From assembly GCA_944391585.1 (NCBI GenBank), contig CALXUD010000008.1, forward strand, positions 1 to 36,622: a stretch of 36,622 bases of DNA, given 5' to 3'. The translations under genes were made by a program, and so were the position numbers. The notes beneath the pieces were generated by a model, which saw nothing but the letters and a program-made list of their open reading frames with translations, did no database searches and was not told where the DNA came from. Of the stretch, positions 25,718 to 32,749 are shown in pieces. How positions within the stretch are numbered: position 1 is the first letter of the stretch; each line of letters begins with the position of its first letter. The stretch is from an uncultured Alphaproteobacteria bacterium (GTDB lineage Bacteria > Pseudomonadota > Alphaproteobacteria > CAAHEQ01 > UBA3637).

Positions 25718-25772
25718 AGTTTTGGCTCTGCTTCGAGCAATCGGGCCATTTATTAAACGATTTTTTAAATAA
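25701..25772 (+). CDS. 23-residue cationic amphipathic peptide
   Basis: ATG 25701 to TAA 25772, in a different frame overlapping the end of the previous gene. The sequence starts MLNVLKVLALLRAIG and ends FIKRFFK, giving a net charge near +5 with hydrophobic and basic residues on opposite faces of a helix. This is the composition of membrane-active peptides. No clear Shine-Dalgarno exists, so coupling to the overlapping gene would be needed. It may be a lysis peptide or chance; the terminator follows 10 bp later. Confidence 0.4.
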   Translation: MLNVLKVLALLRAIGPFIKRFFK

Positions 25773-25781
25773 GAAAAAGAA

Positions 25782-25816
25782 GCGGCGTGGTTCTCTTGGA
25801 CACGCCGCATTTTTTA
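25782..25816. terminator. Bidirectional terminator closing the cassette
   Basis: GCGGCGTG (25782-25789) pairs with CACGCCGC (25801-25808). A T run follows on the plus strand; on the minus strand a run of T lies beyond the stem too. It ends both the cassette and the convergent XRE gene. Confidence 0.8.
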
Positions 25817-26299
25817 ATTTTCAAGGATGTTATTTTCCGGTTTTGAAGCGGATAAAGACAAAGATTTAACTAAATCTAAAATATTTTTTAAGACTTTCGG
25901 ATCTTCTATGCTGGTATAATAACGAATTAACTCCAAAACATCTTTTCGTGTGAAAATGCTTGTATCAAAAGTATGTGTTCCTTCACAAAAACTCATTCCA
26001 TGATGAACATTGCGGGGGCTTTTGCTTTTTGTTGAATCATCTAAATCTTCATAGAAAAAGCCGACAGTTGTTTCTAAAACCTGAGAAATATCCCACAGCC
26101 GAGAAGCACCGACTCGGTTCAGACCGCGCTCATATTTTTGAACTTGTTGAAAAGTAACACCTAATTTTTCGGCCAGTTTTTCTTGACTAATCCCTAGCAT
26201 TGTTCGTCGTAAACGAATCCGTGCCCCGACATGGACGTCAATCGGATTAGGTGTCCCATCTGATAATCTGCCGCGAATGCTTCCTCCTTTTTTCATCAT
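25814..26299 (-). CDS. XRE-family transcriptional regulator
   Basis: 161 residues from the ATG at 26299 (AAGGAG upstream; a TTG at 26329 is less likely). The N-terminal IDVHVGARIRLRRTMLGI is followed by the helix-turn-helix SQEKLAEKLGVTFQQVQKYE and NRVGASRLWDIS (about 22-80), a type very common in alphaproteobacterial chromosomes. The C-terminus is helical without a known ligand domain and no cleavage motif. It converges on the cassette terminator. Its own promoter contains the CATAT-N4-ATATG palindrome shared with the S24 gene, so cross- or autoregulation is likely. Confidence 0.87.
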   Translation of the reverse strand: MMKKGGSIRGRLSDGTPNPIDVHVGARIRLRRTMLGISQEKLAEKLGVTFQQVQKYERGLNRVGASRLWDISQVLETTVGFFYEDLDDSTKSKSPRNVHHGMSFCEGTHTFDTSIFTRKDVLELIRYYTSIEDPKVLKNILDLVKSLSLSASKPENNILEN

Positions 26300-26345
26300 G
26301 ATTTTCTTCTCCTTGTGGATGAAATACAACTATTACGATTACCCT

Positions 26346-26375
26346 ACAATAACATATTTTTATATGACTTGTCAA
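26346..26375 (-). promoter_or_regulatory. Promoter of the XRE gene
   Basis: On the minus strand TTGACA (26375-26370), 18-bp spacer, TATTGT (26351-26346). A palindrome occupies the spacer, a position where a bound protein would block polymerase. Confidence 0.6.
26353..26366. promoter_or_regulatory. Palindromic operator candidate, right copy
   Basis: CATAT-TTTT-ATATG lies exactly between the -35 and -10 of the XRE promoter. Same arms and spacing as 15602-15615. Confidence 0.55.
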
Positions 26376-26425
26376 ATAAAATTATATGTAAAATAAAAAA
26401 TGAAAATTTTAGAATAAGATTTGAA

Positions 26426-27415
26426 TTATAAATACTTATTTTTTAGAATTATGCAAATTTCAATATGGTCCGTATAGGCAAATTGATCCACGGCAGTTAA
26501 AGATGAAACTTGATATCCGGCATCAATAAGTATGCGTAAATCACGCGCGGCAGTTGCAGGATTGCATGAAATTAAAATGATTTTTTTTACGTTGGATTGA
26601 GCAAGTTGTTCTGTTTGAGCTTTGGCTCCGGCACGTGGTGGATCCATGACAACGAAATCAGCATCATTTAGTTCAGCAGGCAATAGGGGGTTGCGAAATA
26701 AATCACGAACAATCCCATTTTTCCCTAAAGCCTGAACGGCTTGTTTTTCACTATCGTAGCCGATCATATGGATTCCTGTTTCAAGCAGCGGTTTTGTAAA
26801 CGTGCCTGTGCCGCAAAATAAATCCAATCCTTTTTTTTCGGTTGTTAAAGCATCTTTTACCAATTGAATTAATATTTCTTCACCTGCAACGGAGGGCTGT
26901 AAAAACACATCCGGCGGAAAGGGTAAGGGTGTTTTTTCCAAAATAGGATCATTATTGAACAACAAGCGTGCCACTGGATTTTTTTGCCCAAAATCAGCCA
27001 GTAATTCCAATTGCTGCAATGTTGCGATTGTTTTCCCCATTTTAATATGCATATCAATGCCATAGGGTGTTTCCAAAAGAAAAATATCACCATTTCCTTT
27101 TAAATCATAAACTAATTTTTTGAGCGCCGGAATAAGCGCATTTAAAGCAGGTGTTAACATTGGACAGTTATCTAAATCAATAATCTGATGACTTTTGCGC
27201 TCATTAAATCCCAAATGACCTTTATAAAATGCAAAAGAGGCTCGTCTCCGAATACCGTCCGGTAATCGGATAAAAGCGGTGATTGGTATATTCAGATGCA
27301 TAAAAGAAAAGGCGCGTTCAATTTGGGTGCGTTTTAATTTTTCATAGGCATCCGGTTCTAAATTCAAATAACGGCAGCCGCCGCATTTTCCAAAATAAGG
27401 ACAGTTTATTTTCAT
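26426..27415 (-). CDS. RNA 5-methyluridine methyltransferase (RlmC/RlmD/TrmA family)
   Basis: 329 residues from the ATG at 27415; an upstream frame to 27454 is possible. A 4Fe-4S cluster motif begins the protein (CPYFGKCGGC plus a later DNCPML). The methyltransferase part has GLDLFCGTGTFTKPLL (SAM site), FVVMDPPRAGA and the catalytic SCNPATAARD. It methylates a uridine C5, most likely in 23S rRNA. There is no N-terminal TRAM domain, so it is shorter than E. coli RlmD. The start codon may be close to the transcription start: -10 TATTCT lies a dozen bases upstream. It is divergent from lysS. Confidence 0.87.
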   Translation of the reverse strand: MKINCPYFGKCGGCRYLNLEPDAYEKLKRTQIERAFSFMHLNIPITAFIRLPDGIRRRASFAFYKGHLGFNERKSHQIIDLDNCPMLTPALNALIPALKKLVYDLKGNGDIFLLETPYGIDMHIKMGKTIATLQQLELLADFGQKNPVARLLFNNDPILEKTPLPFPPDVFLQPSVAGEEILIQLVKDALTTEKKGLDLFCGTGTFTKPLLETGIHMIGYDSEKQAVQALGKNGIVRDLFRNPLLPAELNDADFVVMDPPRAGAKAQTEQLAQSNVKKIILISCNPATAARDLRILIDAGYQVSSLTAVDQFAYTDHIEICIILKNKYL

Positions 27416-27459
27416 GCTTGAAAGAATAGCAAATTTTATGCGATTTGTCATCAAATAAA

Positions 27460-27488
27460 TTGACTTTTCTTGAAAAACAGTATATGTT
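27460..27488 (+). promoter_or_regulatory. Promoter of lysS
   Basis: TTGACT (27460-27465), 17-bp spacer, TATGTT (27483-27488), 28 bp before the ATG. Confidence 0.45.
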
Positions 27489-27515
27489 GACTCATATTTA
27501 TCAAAAGGAGTTTGT

Positions 27516-28997
27516 ATGTCTGATACTGTGGAAAATTTGGGTCATGAACAACGCCAAATTCGGTTGGCAAAATTAAAAAAATTGGAAGAAATGGGGATTA
27601 ATGCTTATCCGCCTATTTATCGGCCGAATGCAACCAGTGCTTCGCTCAACGAAAAATACAAAGATTTAGCTCCGGATACACAAACGGAAGATGTGGTGAA
27701 AGTAGCGGGTCGCGTTCGGGCTATTCGTAACTCCGGAATGTTTATGGATATTTATGATGCCACGGGAAAAGTCCAAATTTATACTTCTAAAGAACATGGT
27801 TCGGCAGAGTTATTAGAAATGCTCTCGCTGGTTGATTTAGGAGATATTATCGGAGTTGAGGGAACTGTTCGTCGGACAAAACGGGGAGAATTATCCATCA
27901 ATTCCGCGCAAATTACGATGTTAGCCAAAGCATTGTTGCCACTGCCGGAAAAATTCCATGGATTACAGGATACGGATACTAAATATCGTCAACGGTATTT
28001 GGATATGATTATGAATCCCGAAACAACCACTTCTTTGGTTAAACGCAGTCAGATTATTCAGTCTATTCGCGATACATTGCTCGCTCGCGGTTTATTAGAG
28101 GTTGAAACTCCGATTTTACAGGCAATTAAAGGCGGGGCAACGGCAAAGCCCTTTATAACGCATCATAACACGTTGGATATGGATTTGTTCTTGCGTGTGG
28201 CGCCGGAACTTTATTTGAAGCGTTTAATTGTTGGAGGATTGCCTGGTGTGTTTGAAATCGGGCGTAATTTCCGCAATGAAGGAATGGATACAACACATAA
28301 TCCGGAATTCACCATGATGGAAGTTTATATTCCTTATATGGATTATAATGATATGATGGATTTATATGAAGAATTGATTCGCAATGCGTGTTTAAAAGTG
28401 AATGGCACCTTGGAAATTGAGTATGACGGGAAAAAATTTGATTTATCCAAGCCGTTTGCGCGCCGAGCGATGGCAGATATTGTTTTGGAACATACAGGAA
28501 TTGATTTTAAAGCCATTCAAAGCGATGAAGAGGCACGTTCTGCCTGTGATAAATTGGGTGTTCATGTGGATGAAAATGCCGATTGGGGACATTGTATGGC
28601 TGCAGTATTTGAAGAAAAATGCGAACAATTTATGGTGGAACCGACACATGTAATTGATCATCCGAAATCTATTTCCCCATTGACGAAAACGCATCGGACA
28701 GATGATCGATTGGTGGAACGTTTTGAAACCTTTATTAATTGTAAAGAAATGTGTAATGCATATTCTGAATTAACCAATCCGTTGGATCAACGTGCCCGTT
28801 TTGAAGAACAGGTACGCGCCCGTGATGCCGGCGATGAAGAAGCTGACATGATGGATGATGATTTTATTACGGCTTTGGAACACGGTTTGGCACCGACCGG
28901 GGGATTGGGTGTCGGGATTGACCGATTGGTCATGTTTTTAACGGGTAATACATCTATTCGTGATGTGATTGCTTTCCCCACAATGCGCAAAAAATAA
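27516..28997 (+). CDS. lysS: Lysyl-tRNA synthetase, class II
   Basis: 493 residues. The N-terminal OB-fold anticodon domain has [19 protein letters not shown] and the catalytic domain shows motif 2 ([20 protein letters not shown]) and motif 3 ([15 protein letters not shown]), both intact. It attaches lysine to tRNA-Lys in the cytoplasm. The length matches the bacterial norm. Many alphaproteobacteria use the class I enzyme instead; the presence of class II is therefore of some taxonomic note. AAAAGGAG precedes the ATG. A small membrane-protein gene follows after 12 bp. Confidence 0.95.
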   Translation: MSDTVENLGHEQRQIRLAKLKKLEEMGINAYPPIYRPNATSASLNEKYKDLAPDTQTEDVVKVAGRVRAIRNSGMFMDIYDATGKVQIYTSKEHGSAELLEMLSLVDLGDIIGVEGTVRRTKRGELSINSAQITMLAKALLPLPEKFHGLQDTDTKYRQRYLDMIMNPETTTSLVKRSQIIQSIRDTLLARGLLEVETPILQAIKGGATAKPFITHHNTLDMDLFLRVAPELYLKRLIVGGLPGVFEIGRNFRNEGMDTTHNPEFTMMEVYIPYMDYNDMMDLYEELIRNACLKVNGTLEIEYDGKKFDLSKPFARRAMADIVLEHTGIDFKAIQSDEEARSACDKLGVHVDENADWGHCMAAVFEEKCEQFMVEPTHVIDHPKSISPLTKTHRTDDRLVERFETFINCKEMCNAYSELTNPLDQRARFEEQVRARDAGDEEADMMDDDFITALEHGLAPTGGLGVGIDRLVMFLTGNTSIRDVIAFPTMRKK

Positions 28998-29009
28998 GAG
29001 GAGAAAAAA

Positions 29010-29279
29010 ATGAATAAAGAATTTTTTAAGGATTTAATGGATTTGAAAAAAGCGGTTTTTGTACCGAAGTTTGCCGCTCAATTAAAGCAATATAATAAAT
29101 TGATTTATTATGTTGGGTTATTTTTTGTCTTTTTGATGTTGTTGCAATCGTTGATTACATTAATTCACGGTGCAATTTCCATGGCGATTTTGGAATTGGC
29201 ATGGGCCTTTATTTCATTCATTATTTTGCGGATGTTTTGTGAATTTTTGATGGATTTTCAAGGAAGATCCGGAAAATAA
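29010..29279 (+). CDS. Small membrane protein, possibly DUF4282-like
   Basis: 89 residues behind AGAGGAG, 12 bp after lysS. Two hydrophobic helices (LIYYVGLFFVFLMLLQSLI; AILELAWAFISFIILRMF) are joined by a short loop, and the end ILRMFCEFLMDFQG resembles DUF4282. Its function is unknown. Co-transcription with lysS is likely. Confidence 0.65.
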   Translation: MNKEFFKDLMDLKKAVFVPKFAAQLKQYNKLIYYVGLFFVFLMLLQSLITLIHGAISMAILELAWAFISFIILRMFCEFLMDFQGRSGK

Positions 29280-29285
29280 AAGATT

Positions 29286-29362
29286 GTTCTCGTAGCTCAG
29301 TTGGATAGAGCGCAGGATTCCTAATCCTGAGGCCGTGGGTTCAATTCCCGCCGGGAACGCCA
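29286..29362 (+). tRNA. tRNA-Arg (anticodon CCT)
   Basis: A full cloverleaf: acceptor GTTCTCG with CGGGAAC (one T-G pair), D-arm GCTC/GAGC, anticodon stem CAGGA/TCCTG around TTCCTAA with anticodon CCT, T-arm GTGGG/CCCGC around TTCAATT, discriminator G and encoded CCA. It reads AGG codons. A terminator follows. Confidence 0.95.
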
Positions 29363-29363
29363 T

Positions 29364-29388
29364 AACCACCCTTTTCAGGGTGGTTTTG
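29364..29388 (+). terminator. Terminator after tRNA-Arg
   Basis: AACCACCC (29364-29371) pairs with GGGTGGTT (29378-29385) around TTTTCA, and T residues follow. Confidence 0.8.
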
Positions 29389-29452
29389 TCTTTTCTCTTC
29401 TTTTTGACAAAAATATTTTTTTATGATATTTCTTTGATTAAAAGGAGAGTCT

Positions 29453-29938
29453 ATGTTTATTCAGGCAACCGCTGTTTCTTTTAAACAAGGAGCAATTTTA
29501 ATTCAAGGACCAATATGTTCCGGCAAGTCGATCTTGGCATTAAAATTGATAGAAAAAGGAGCCTTTTTAATAGCAGATGATGGAGTTGAGATAAGTAAAA
29601 AAGGGAGATGTCTAATAGCGGCAGCTCCCGATTCTATGCGAGGGTGTTTGGAGGTTCGCGGAATAGGAATTGTAAGTGGATTTCCTGTTTGTTCAAAAGC
29701 TAGAGTATATTGCTTTATTCGTTTGGTTCAAGATGTTTTACCGCGTTGGTCGGATCCTGTTTTTGAAATAATAGACGGTGTACGTGTTCGGGTTTTTTAT
29801 TTGAATCAAAATGATTTTGCTTTAGATTTGAAAGTGTTGACCGCTTTTCGAATTGCAATGGGAAAATTTAGTTTATTTTCTGAATTAAATATGCTAAAAC
29901 AAAAAAAGATACAATTTATGAAAAGAGGTTTAAAATGA
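29453..29938 (+). CDS. hprK: HPr kinase/phosphorylase, short form
   Basis: 161 residues. Only the C-terminal catalytic domain of HprK is present, as usual in alphaproteobacteria: Walker A GPICSGKS (19-26), LIADDGVEI and CLEVRGIGIV. It phosphorylates and dephosphorylates a serine of HPr in response to metabolites. The stop overlaps the EIIA start (ATGA), and HPr follows, so enzyme and both targets are together. AAAAGGAG precedes the ATG. Confidence 0.9.
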   Translation: MFIQATAVSFKQGAILIQGPICSGKSILALKLIEKGAFLIADDGVEISKKGRCLIAAAPDSMRGCLEVRGIGIVSGFPVCSKARVYCFIRLVQDVLPRWSDPVFEIIDGVRVRVFYLNQNDFALDLKVLTAFRIAMGKFSLFSELNMLKQKKIQFMKRGLK

Positions 29939-30336
29939 TTGGAATTGTTTTGGTTGCACACGGTAATTTAGGCAAGGAAATGCTTCATGTGTTGCAACAT
30001 GTGGTTGGGGAACAAAATAATATTGAATATGTTGGCATTTCCAATACAGATGATATGGAATTAAAGCGGCATGAAATTTTAGAAAAAACATCTGCCGTAG
30101 ATACGGGGGATGGCGTTGTGGTTGTGACGGATATGTTTGGCGGGACGCCGTCTAATTTGGCAATTTCCATGATGGAAGAGCGTAATATAGAAGTGATTTC
30201 GGGCATGAATTTACCAATGTTGGTAAAGTTGGTGCGTGTGCGAGATGAAGCTTTGGCAGATGCTGTTATGCAGGCGCAAGAGGCTGGTCAAAAATATATT
30301 AATATTGCTTCGCGGTTATTGAAATTAGATTCTTAA
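29935..30336 (+). CDS. PTS EIIA component, mannose family
   Basis: 133 residues. The N-terminus has LVAHGNLGKEM with His9 as the phosphorylation site, then VVVVTDMFGGTPSNLAIS and the later VISGMNLPMLVKLV. EIIA-Man receives phosphate from HPr. No EIIB, EIIC or EIID gene is next to it, so in this setting it most likely serves regulation and not sugar transport. Confidence 0.92.
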   Translation: MIGIVLVAHGNLGKEMLHVLQHVVGEQNNIEYVGISNTDDMELKRHEILEKTSAVDTGDGVVVVTDMFGGTPSNLAISMMEERNIEVISGMNLPMLVKLVRVRDEALADAVMQAQEAGQKYINIASRLLKLDS

Positions 30337-30337
30337 G

Positions 30338-30613
30338 ATGGTTTTTAAACAAACAGTTCGAATTCAAAACGTTAAAGGTTTACATGCACGAGCAACCTCT
30401 GTTTTTGTTCAGACAGCTGATCAATTTAAGGCGGATATTCGTGTGTCTAAGGGGGATTTGACTGTTTCCGGTAAATCCATTATGGGTTTAATGATGTTGG
30501 CTGCTGCGTTGGGGCAAGATATTGACATTGAAACATTTGGAGCTGATGATGCTGAACAGGCTTTAATTGCGTTGGTGGATTTGGTTAATCATAAATTCAA
30601 TGAAGAAAATTAG
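30338..30613 (+). CDS. ptsH: Phosphocarrier protein HPr
   Basis: 91 residues. His16 in GLHARATS is the EI phosphorylation site, and Ser47 in SGKSIMGLMML is the HprK target. The start is one base after the EIIA stop. Enzyme I is not in the window. With HprK and EIIA it forms the regulatory PTS branch known from alphaproteobacteria. Confidence 0.94.
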   Translation: MVFKQTVRIQNVKGLHARATSVFVQTADQFKADIRVSKGDLTVSGKSIMGLMMLAAALGQDIDIETFGADDAEQALIALVDLVNHKFNEEN

Positions 30614-30673
30614 TTTTGATTTCTTATCAAAATGATTCGAAACAGTTTAAGCGTTTTTCATTTTTTTAGGTGT

Positions 30674-30706
30674 AAAAAATCCCTCAAATAAAATGAGGGA
30701 TTTTTC
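30674..30706. terminator. Bidirectional terminator after HPr
   Basis: AAAAATCCCTCA (30675-30686) pairs with TGAGGGATTTTT (30694-30705) around AATAAAA. It serves HPr and the convergent FTR-like gene. Confidence 0.85.
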
Positions 30707-30715
30707 TAAAGTATG

Positions 30716-30988
30716 CTATTTTTTATAATGGCAATTACAGTGGCAAATTCCTTTTGTTTTTATATCATTTTGGCACAATTCGGAAACGCAGAAACGATTC
30801 GGATTACCCCCTTCACACGGACATCTTTTCCATTCTTCACCGGTATATTCCTCATCCGAAACGGGATCTACAAACATCCGTTTTTTTGCTCGAGCGATTT
30901 TAATACCGTTTTCATTTGTTTCAAAACCGAACTGTGCTCCGGCTTGTTTCATTTTTTCCAAAATTTCTTCTTCTGTTAATCTTTGCAT
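30716..30988 (-). CDS. Ferredoxin-thioredoxin-reductase catalytic-chain-like protein
   Basis: 90 residues. The second half carries a cluster of cysteines: CPC at 56-58, Cys67, Cys72, then CHC at 82-84 and Cys86, with histidines at 83 and 87. The classical FTR catalytic chain has CPC, CPC and CHC for a 4Fe-4S cluster beside an active disulfide. Here the middle motif is spread out (CVSELC). That may be a divergent FTR or another iron-sulfur protein. No variable chain is nearby. The gene lies 11 bp after pgpA. Confidence 0.6.
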   Translation of the reverse strand: MQRLTEEEILEKMKQAGAQFGFETNENGIKIARAKKRMFVDPVSDEEYTGEEWKRCPCEGGNPNRFCVSELCQNDIKTKGICHCNCHYKK

Positions 30989-30999
30989 TTTCTTTTTCC

Positions 31000-31515
31000 T
31001 TAGTTAAAATAAATACTCCCATATAAATAGAGCACACCCAAAGACAAGGCCGCATAAACTCCGGCGATCACATCATCCATTAAAATGCCATGGGCATTTT
31101 GAACTTCTTCATCATAATAACATGCCGGCCAAATTTTGACAATATCAAAAAAGCGAAAGAAAAGAAAACCGGCTAAAAAATACCAGCGGTTCATTTCAAA
31201 ATGCAATAAATTCCCAATAAGCACAAATGTTAATAATTGTCCGATAACCTCATCAATTACAACAAAAGAAGGATCTGTTTCATTTGTGTTTTTCAAAACG
31301 ATTTTTGTTGCCCATTTTCCAATCAAAAAGAGCAAGACGGTGAATACTAATACCCAGCCGCTACCGCCCCAATAGATGGCAAAATAGGCAAGTGGTAGGG
31401 CAAATAGGGATCCAACCGTTCCAGATGCAATCGGCGAAAATCCCGTTTGAAACCAAGAGGCTAAAATGAAAGCTGTATTTTTTTTAACCGAGTTTAAAAT
31501 TGTGTTTTTATTCAT
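31000..31515 (-). CDS. pgpA: Phosphatidylglycerophosphatase A
   Basis: 171 residues. Several membrane helices and the PgpA signatures: TGFSPIASGTVGSLFALPLA near the start, VVIDEVIGQLLTF in the middle, FRFFDIVKIWP and HGILMDDVIAGVYA. It removes phosphate from phosphatidylglycerol phosphate in the inner membrane. The start overlaps the upstream unknown gene by 8 bp. Confidence 0.93.
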   Translation of the reverse strand: MNKNTILNSVKKNTAFILASWFQTGFSPIASGTVGSLFALPLAYFAIYWGGSGWVLVFTVLLFLIGKWATKIVLKNTNETDPSFVVIDEVIGQLLTFVLIGNLLHFEMNRWYFLAGFLFFRFFDIVKIWPACYYDEEVQNAHGILMDDVIAGVYAALSLGVLYLYGSIYFN

Positions 31516-32410
31516 TTTTCAAATCCTTTTTTTGAAATGTTGATTCTATAACGGATTGAAGCGCTTCCAATTCCGGAGTTTGCGGGTTATTAAATTGCAA
31601 TAATTGAATATCGTTTTGAGCACAAATTTCTTCTGCTTCTGTCAAATCCATTAAAGAGCCTTTTGCCAAAACAATCACTTTTTTTAAGATACCAGTTGGA
31701 TTTTCGTTTTTTAAAGCAGCCTGTACTTGATTTAAAATATAAATCGGTGAAGGGATATGACCATTCTCCGAAAACCAAACACTTTCCGGTGTATTTTGTT
31801 CGGCATCAAAAAACCAAGAAACATCTGGTTTATTTAATAAAACGATAAGTAAGGCTTTTTCATCCGTTGCCAAAGATAAGTCCAATAATTGTTCATTGAT
31901 TTTTAAATTTTTAAATGACTCCAATTCAAAATCTTTTGCAAATTGAGTAATATCATTAATTACATCTAATTGTGATTGTCCATCTGGGATGGAGGTCGAT
32001 TGATTAGTTGTTTGTTGTGCCGGTGAAAGTGTAAAAACAATCCCTGTTTGCATATTGATTTTTTGTGGAATAAATTTTTTGGGACCCGTTAAACGGGGCG
32101 TCATCTTTTTTGTGTGTGGTAAGTGGATTTTTTTTAGGGTGGCTATTAAATCAATGCCACGCAGCAAATGCCAAAAGAATAACCATAATGGGTAGAAAAG
32201 AAGTAAAATGGCAAAAAAACCCAAACTGTTCCATGAATTGACCTGAAAATAACCATGTTTAAAATCAGATATTAATTGGCTCCAGTCTGTGAGAGATAAA
32301 ATATGGAATTGATACCATTGAAAAACTAGATAATTACCCACTCCTAAATAAAAAATGGACCAAATCAGTCCAATCAACAATGTGTTAGATAGCGAAACAT
32401 GTTTCGGCAT
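31508..32410 (-). CDS. Membrane-anchored protein of unknown function
   Basis: 300 residues. Two hydrophobic helices near the N-terminus (about 9-31 and 62-85) are followed by a basic, proline-rich linker and, from about 145, a soluble alpha/beta domain (ALLIVLLNKPDVSWFFD, KKVIVLAKGSLMDL). The soluble part looks Rossmann-like or nuclease-like, but I see no catalytic motif and do not recognise the family. It overlaps pgpA by 8 bp. A small hairpin in the leader covers part of its Shine-Dalgarno. Confidence 0.65.
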   Translation of the reverse strand: MPKHVSLSNTLLIGLIWSIFYLGVGNYLVFQWYQFHILSLTDWSQLISDFKHGYFQVNSWNSLGFFAILLLFYPLWLFFWHLLRGIDLIATLKKIHLPHTKKMTPRLTGPKKFIPQKINMQTGIVFTLSPAQQTTNQSTSIPDGQSQLDVINDITQFAKDFELESFKNLKINEQLLDLSLATDEKALLIVLLNKPDVSWFFDAEQNTPESVWFSENGHIPSPIYILNQVQAALKNENPTGILKKVIVLAKGSLMDLTEAEEICAQNDIQLLQFNNPQTPELEALQSVIESTFQKKDLKNE

Positions 32411-32419
32411 AATAAACTC

Positions 32420-32434
32420 CTCATAGATAATGAG
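32420..32434 (-). promoter_or_regulatory. Hairpin near the ribosome-binding site of the membrane-anchored gene
   Basis: CTCAT and ATGAG (32420-32424, 32430-32434) pair perfectly around a 5-nt loop. On the minus strand the GAGGAG site overlaps the second arm, so folding may hinder initiation. Confidence 0.3.
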
Positions 32435-32437
32435 TCT

Positions 32438-32466
32438 TATATATCAAAAAAGAACACAAAAGGCAA
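32438..32466 (-). promoter_or_regulatory. Promoter of the unknown-membrane-protein/pgpA operon
   Basis: Minus strand: TTGCCT (32466-32461), 17-bp spacer, TATATA (32443-32438). It lies just before the terminator of the next operon. Confidence 0.45.
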
Positions 32467-32470
32467 TAAA

Positions 32471-32502
32471 AAAAGACCTTCTGGAGAAGGTCTTTTCTTT
32501 TT
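32471..32502. terminator. Terminator of the three-gene operon
   Basis: AAAAGACCTTC (32471-32481) pairs with GAAGGTCTTTT (32486-32496) around TGGA. T or A runs on both sides make it bidirectional; it ends the minus-strand operon starting at 34105. Confidence 0.8.
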
Positions 32503-32738
32503 TAACGATTACGTTCTGTTGAACGAGCTTGCTGTTGCATTGGCCGTTCAACGGTTTTAGTTCTCATTTGGAATAAGTGTCGAGCAAAGGATTGCATTTT
32601 CTGAAAACGAGCTGTTAAGTTAGCACATTTTTTTTCAAAATGATTATATTGTCCAATCAATTCTTTTTTTTCCCCTCGTGTAGTTGTGGCTTTTTTACCC
32701 GCTTCTTTTAAAGAAATTTTAGAACGTGTCGTTGTCAT
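32502..32738 (-). CDS. Small basic protein, unknown
   Basis: 78 residues, rich in Lys, Arg, Thr and Gln, with a helical middle (KKELIGQYNHFEKKCANL). No family or signal peptide is recognised. It is the last gene of the operon and its stop touches the terminator. A nucleic-acid-binding role is possible from charge alone. Confidence 0.6.
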   Translation of the reverse strand: MTTTRSKISLKEAGKKATTTRGEKKELIGQYNHFEKKCANLTARFQKMQSFARHLFQMRTKTVERPMQQQARSTERNR

Positions 32739-32749
32739 GAAATACCTCC

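Noticed and set aside
16661-25772. Tailocin
   Set aside because: A capsid gene, portal, scaffold and intact terminase are present.
30713-30979. Plus-strand frame opposite the FTR-like gene
   Set aside because: The cysteine motifs lie on the minus strand; the plus frame is hydrophobic without signal.
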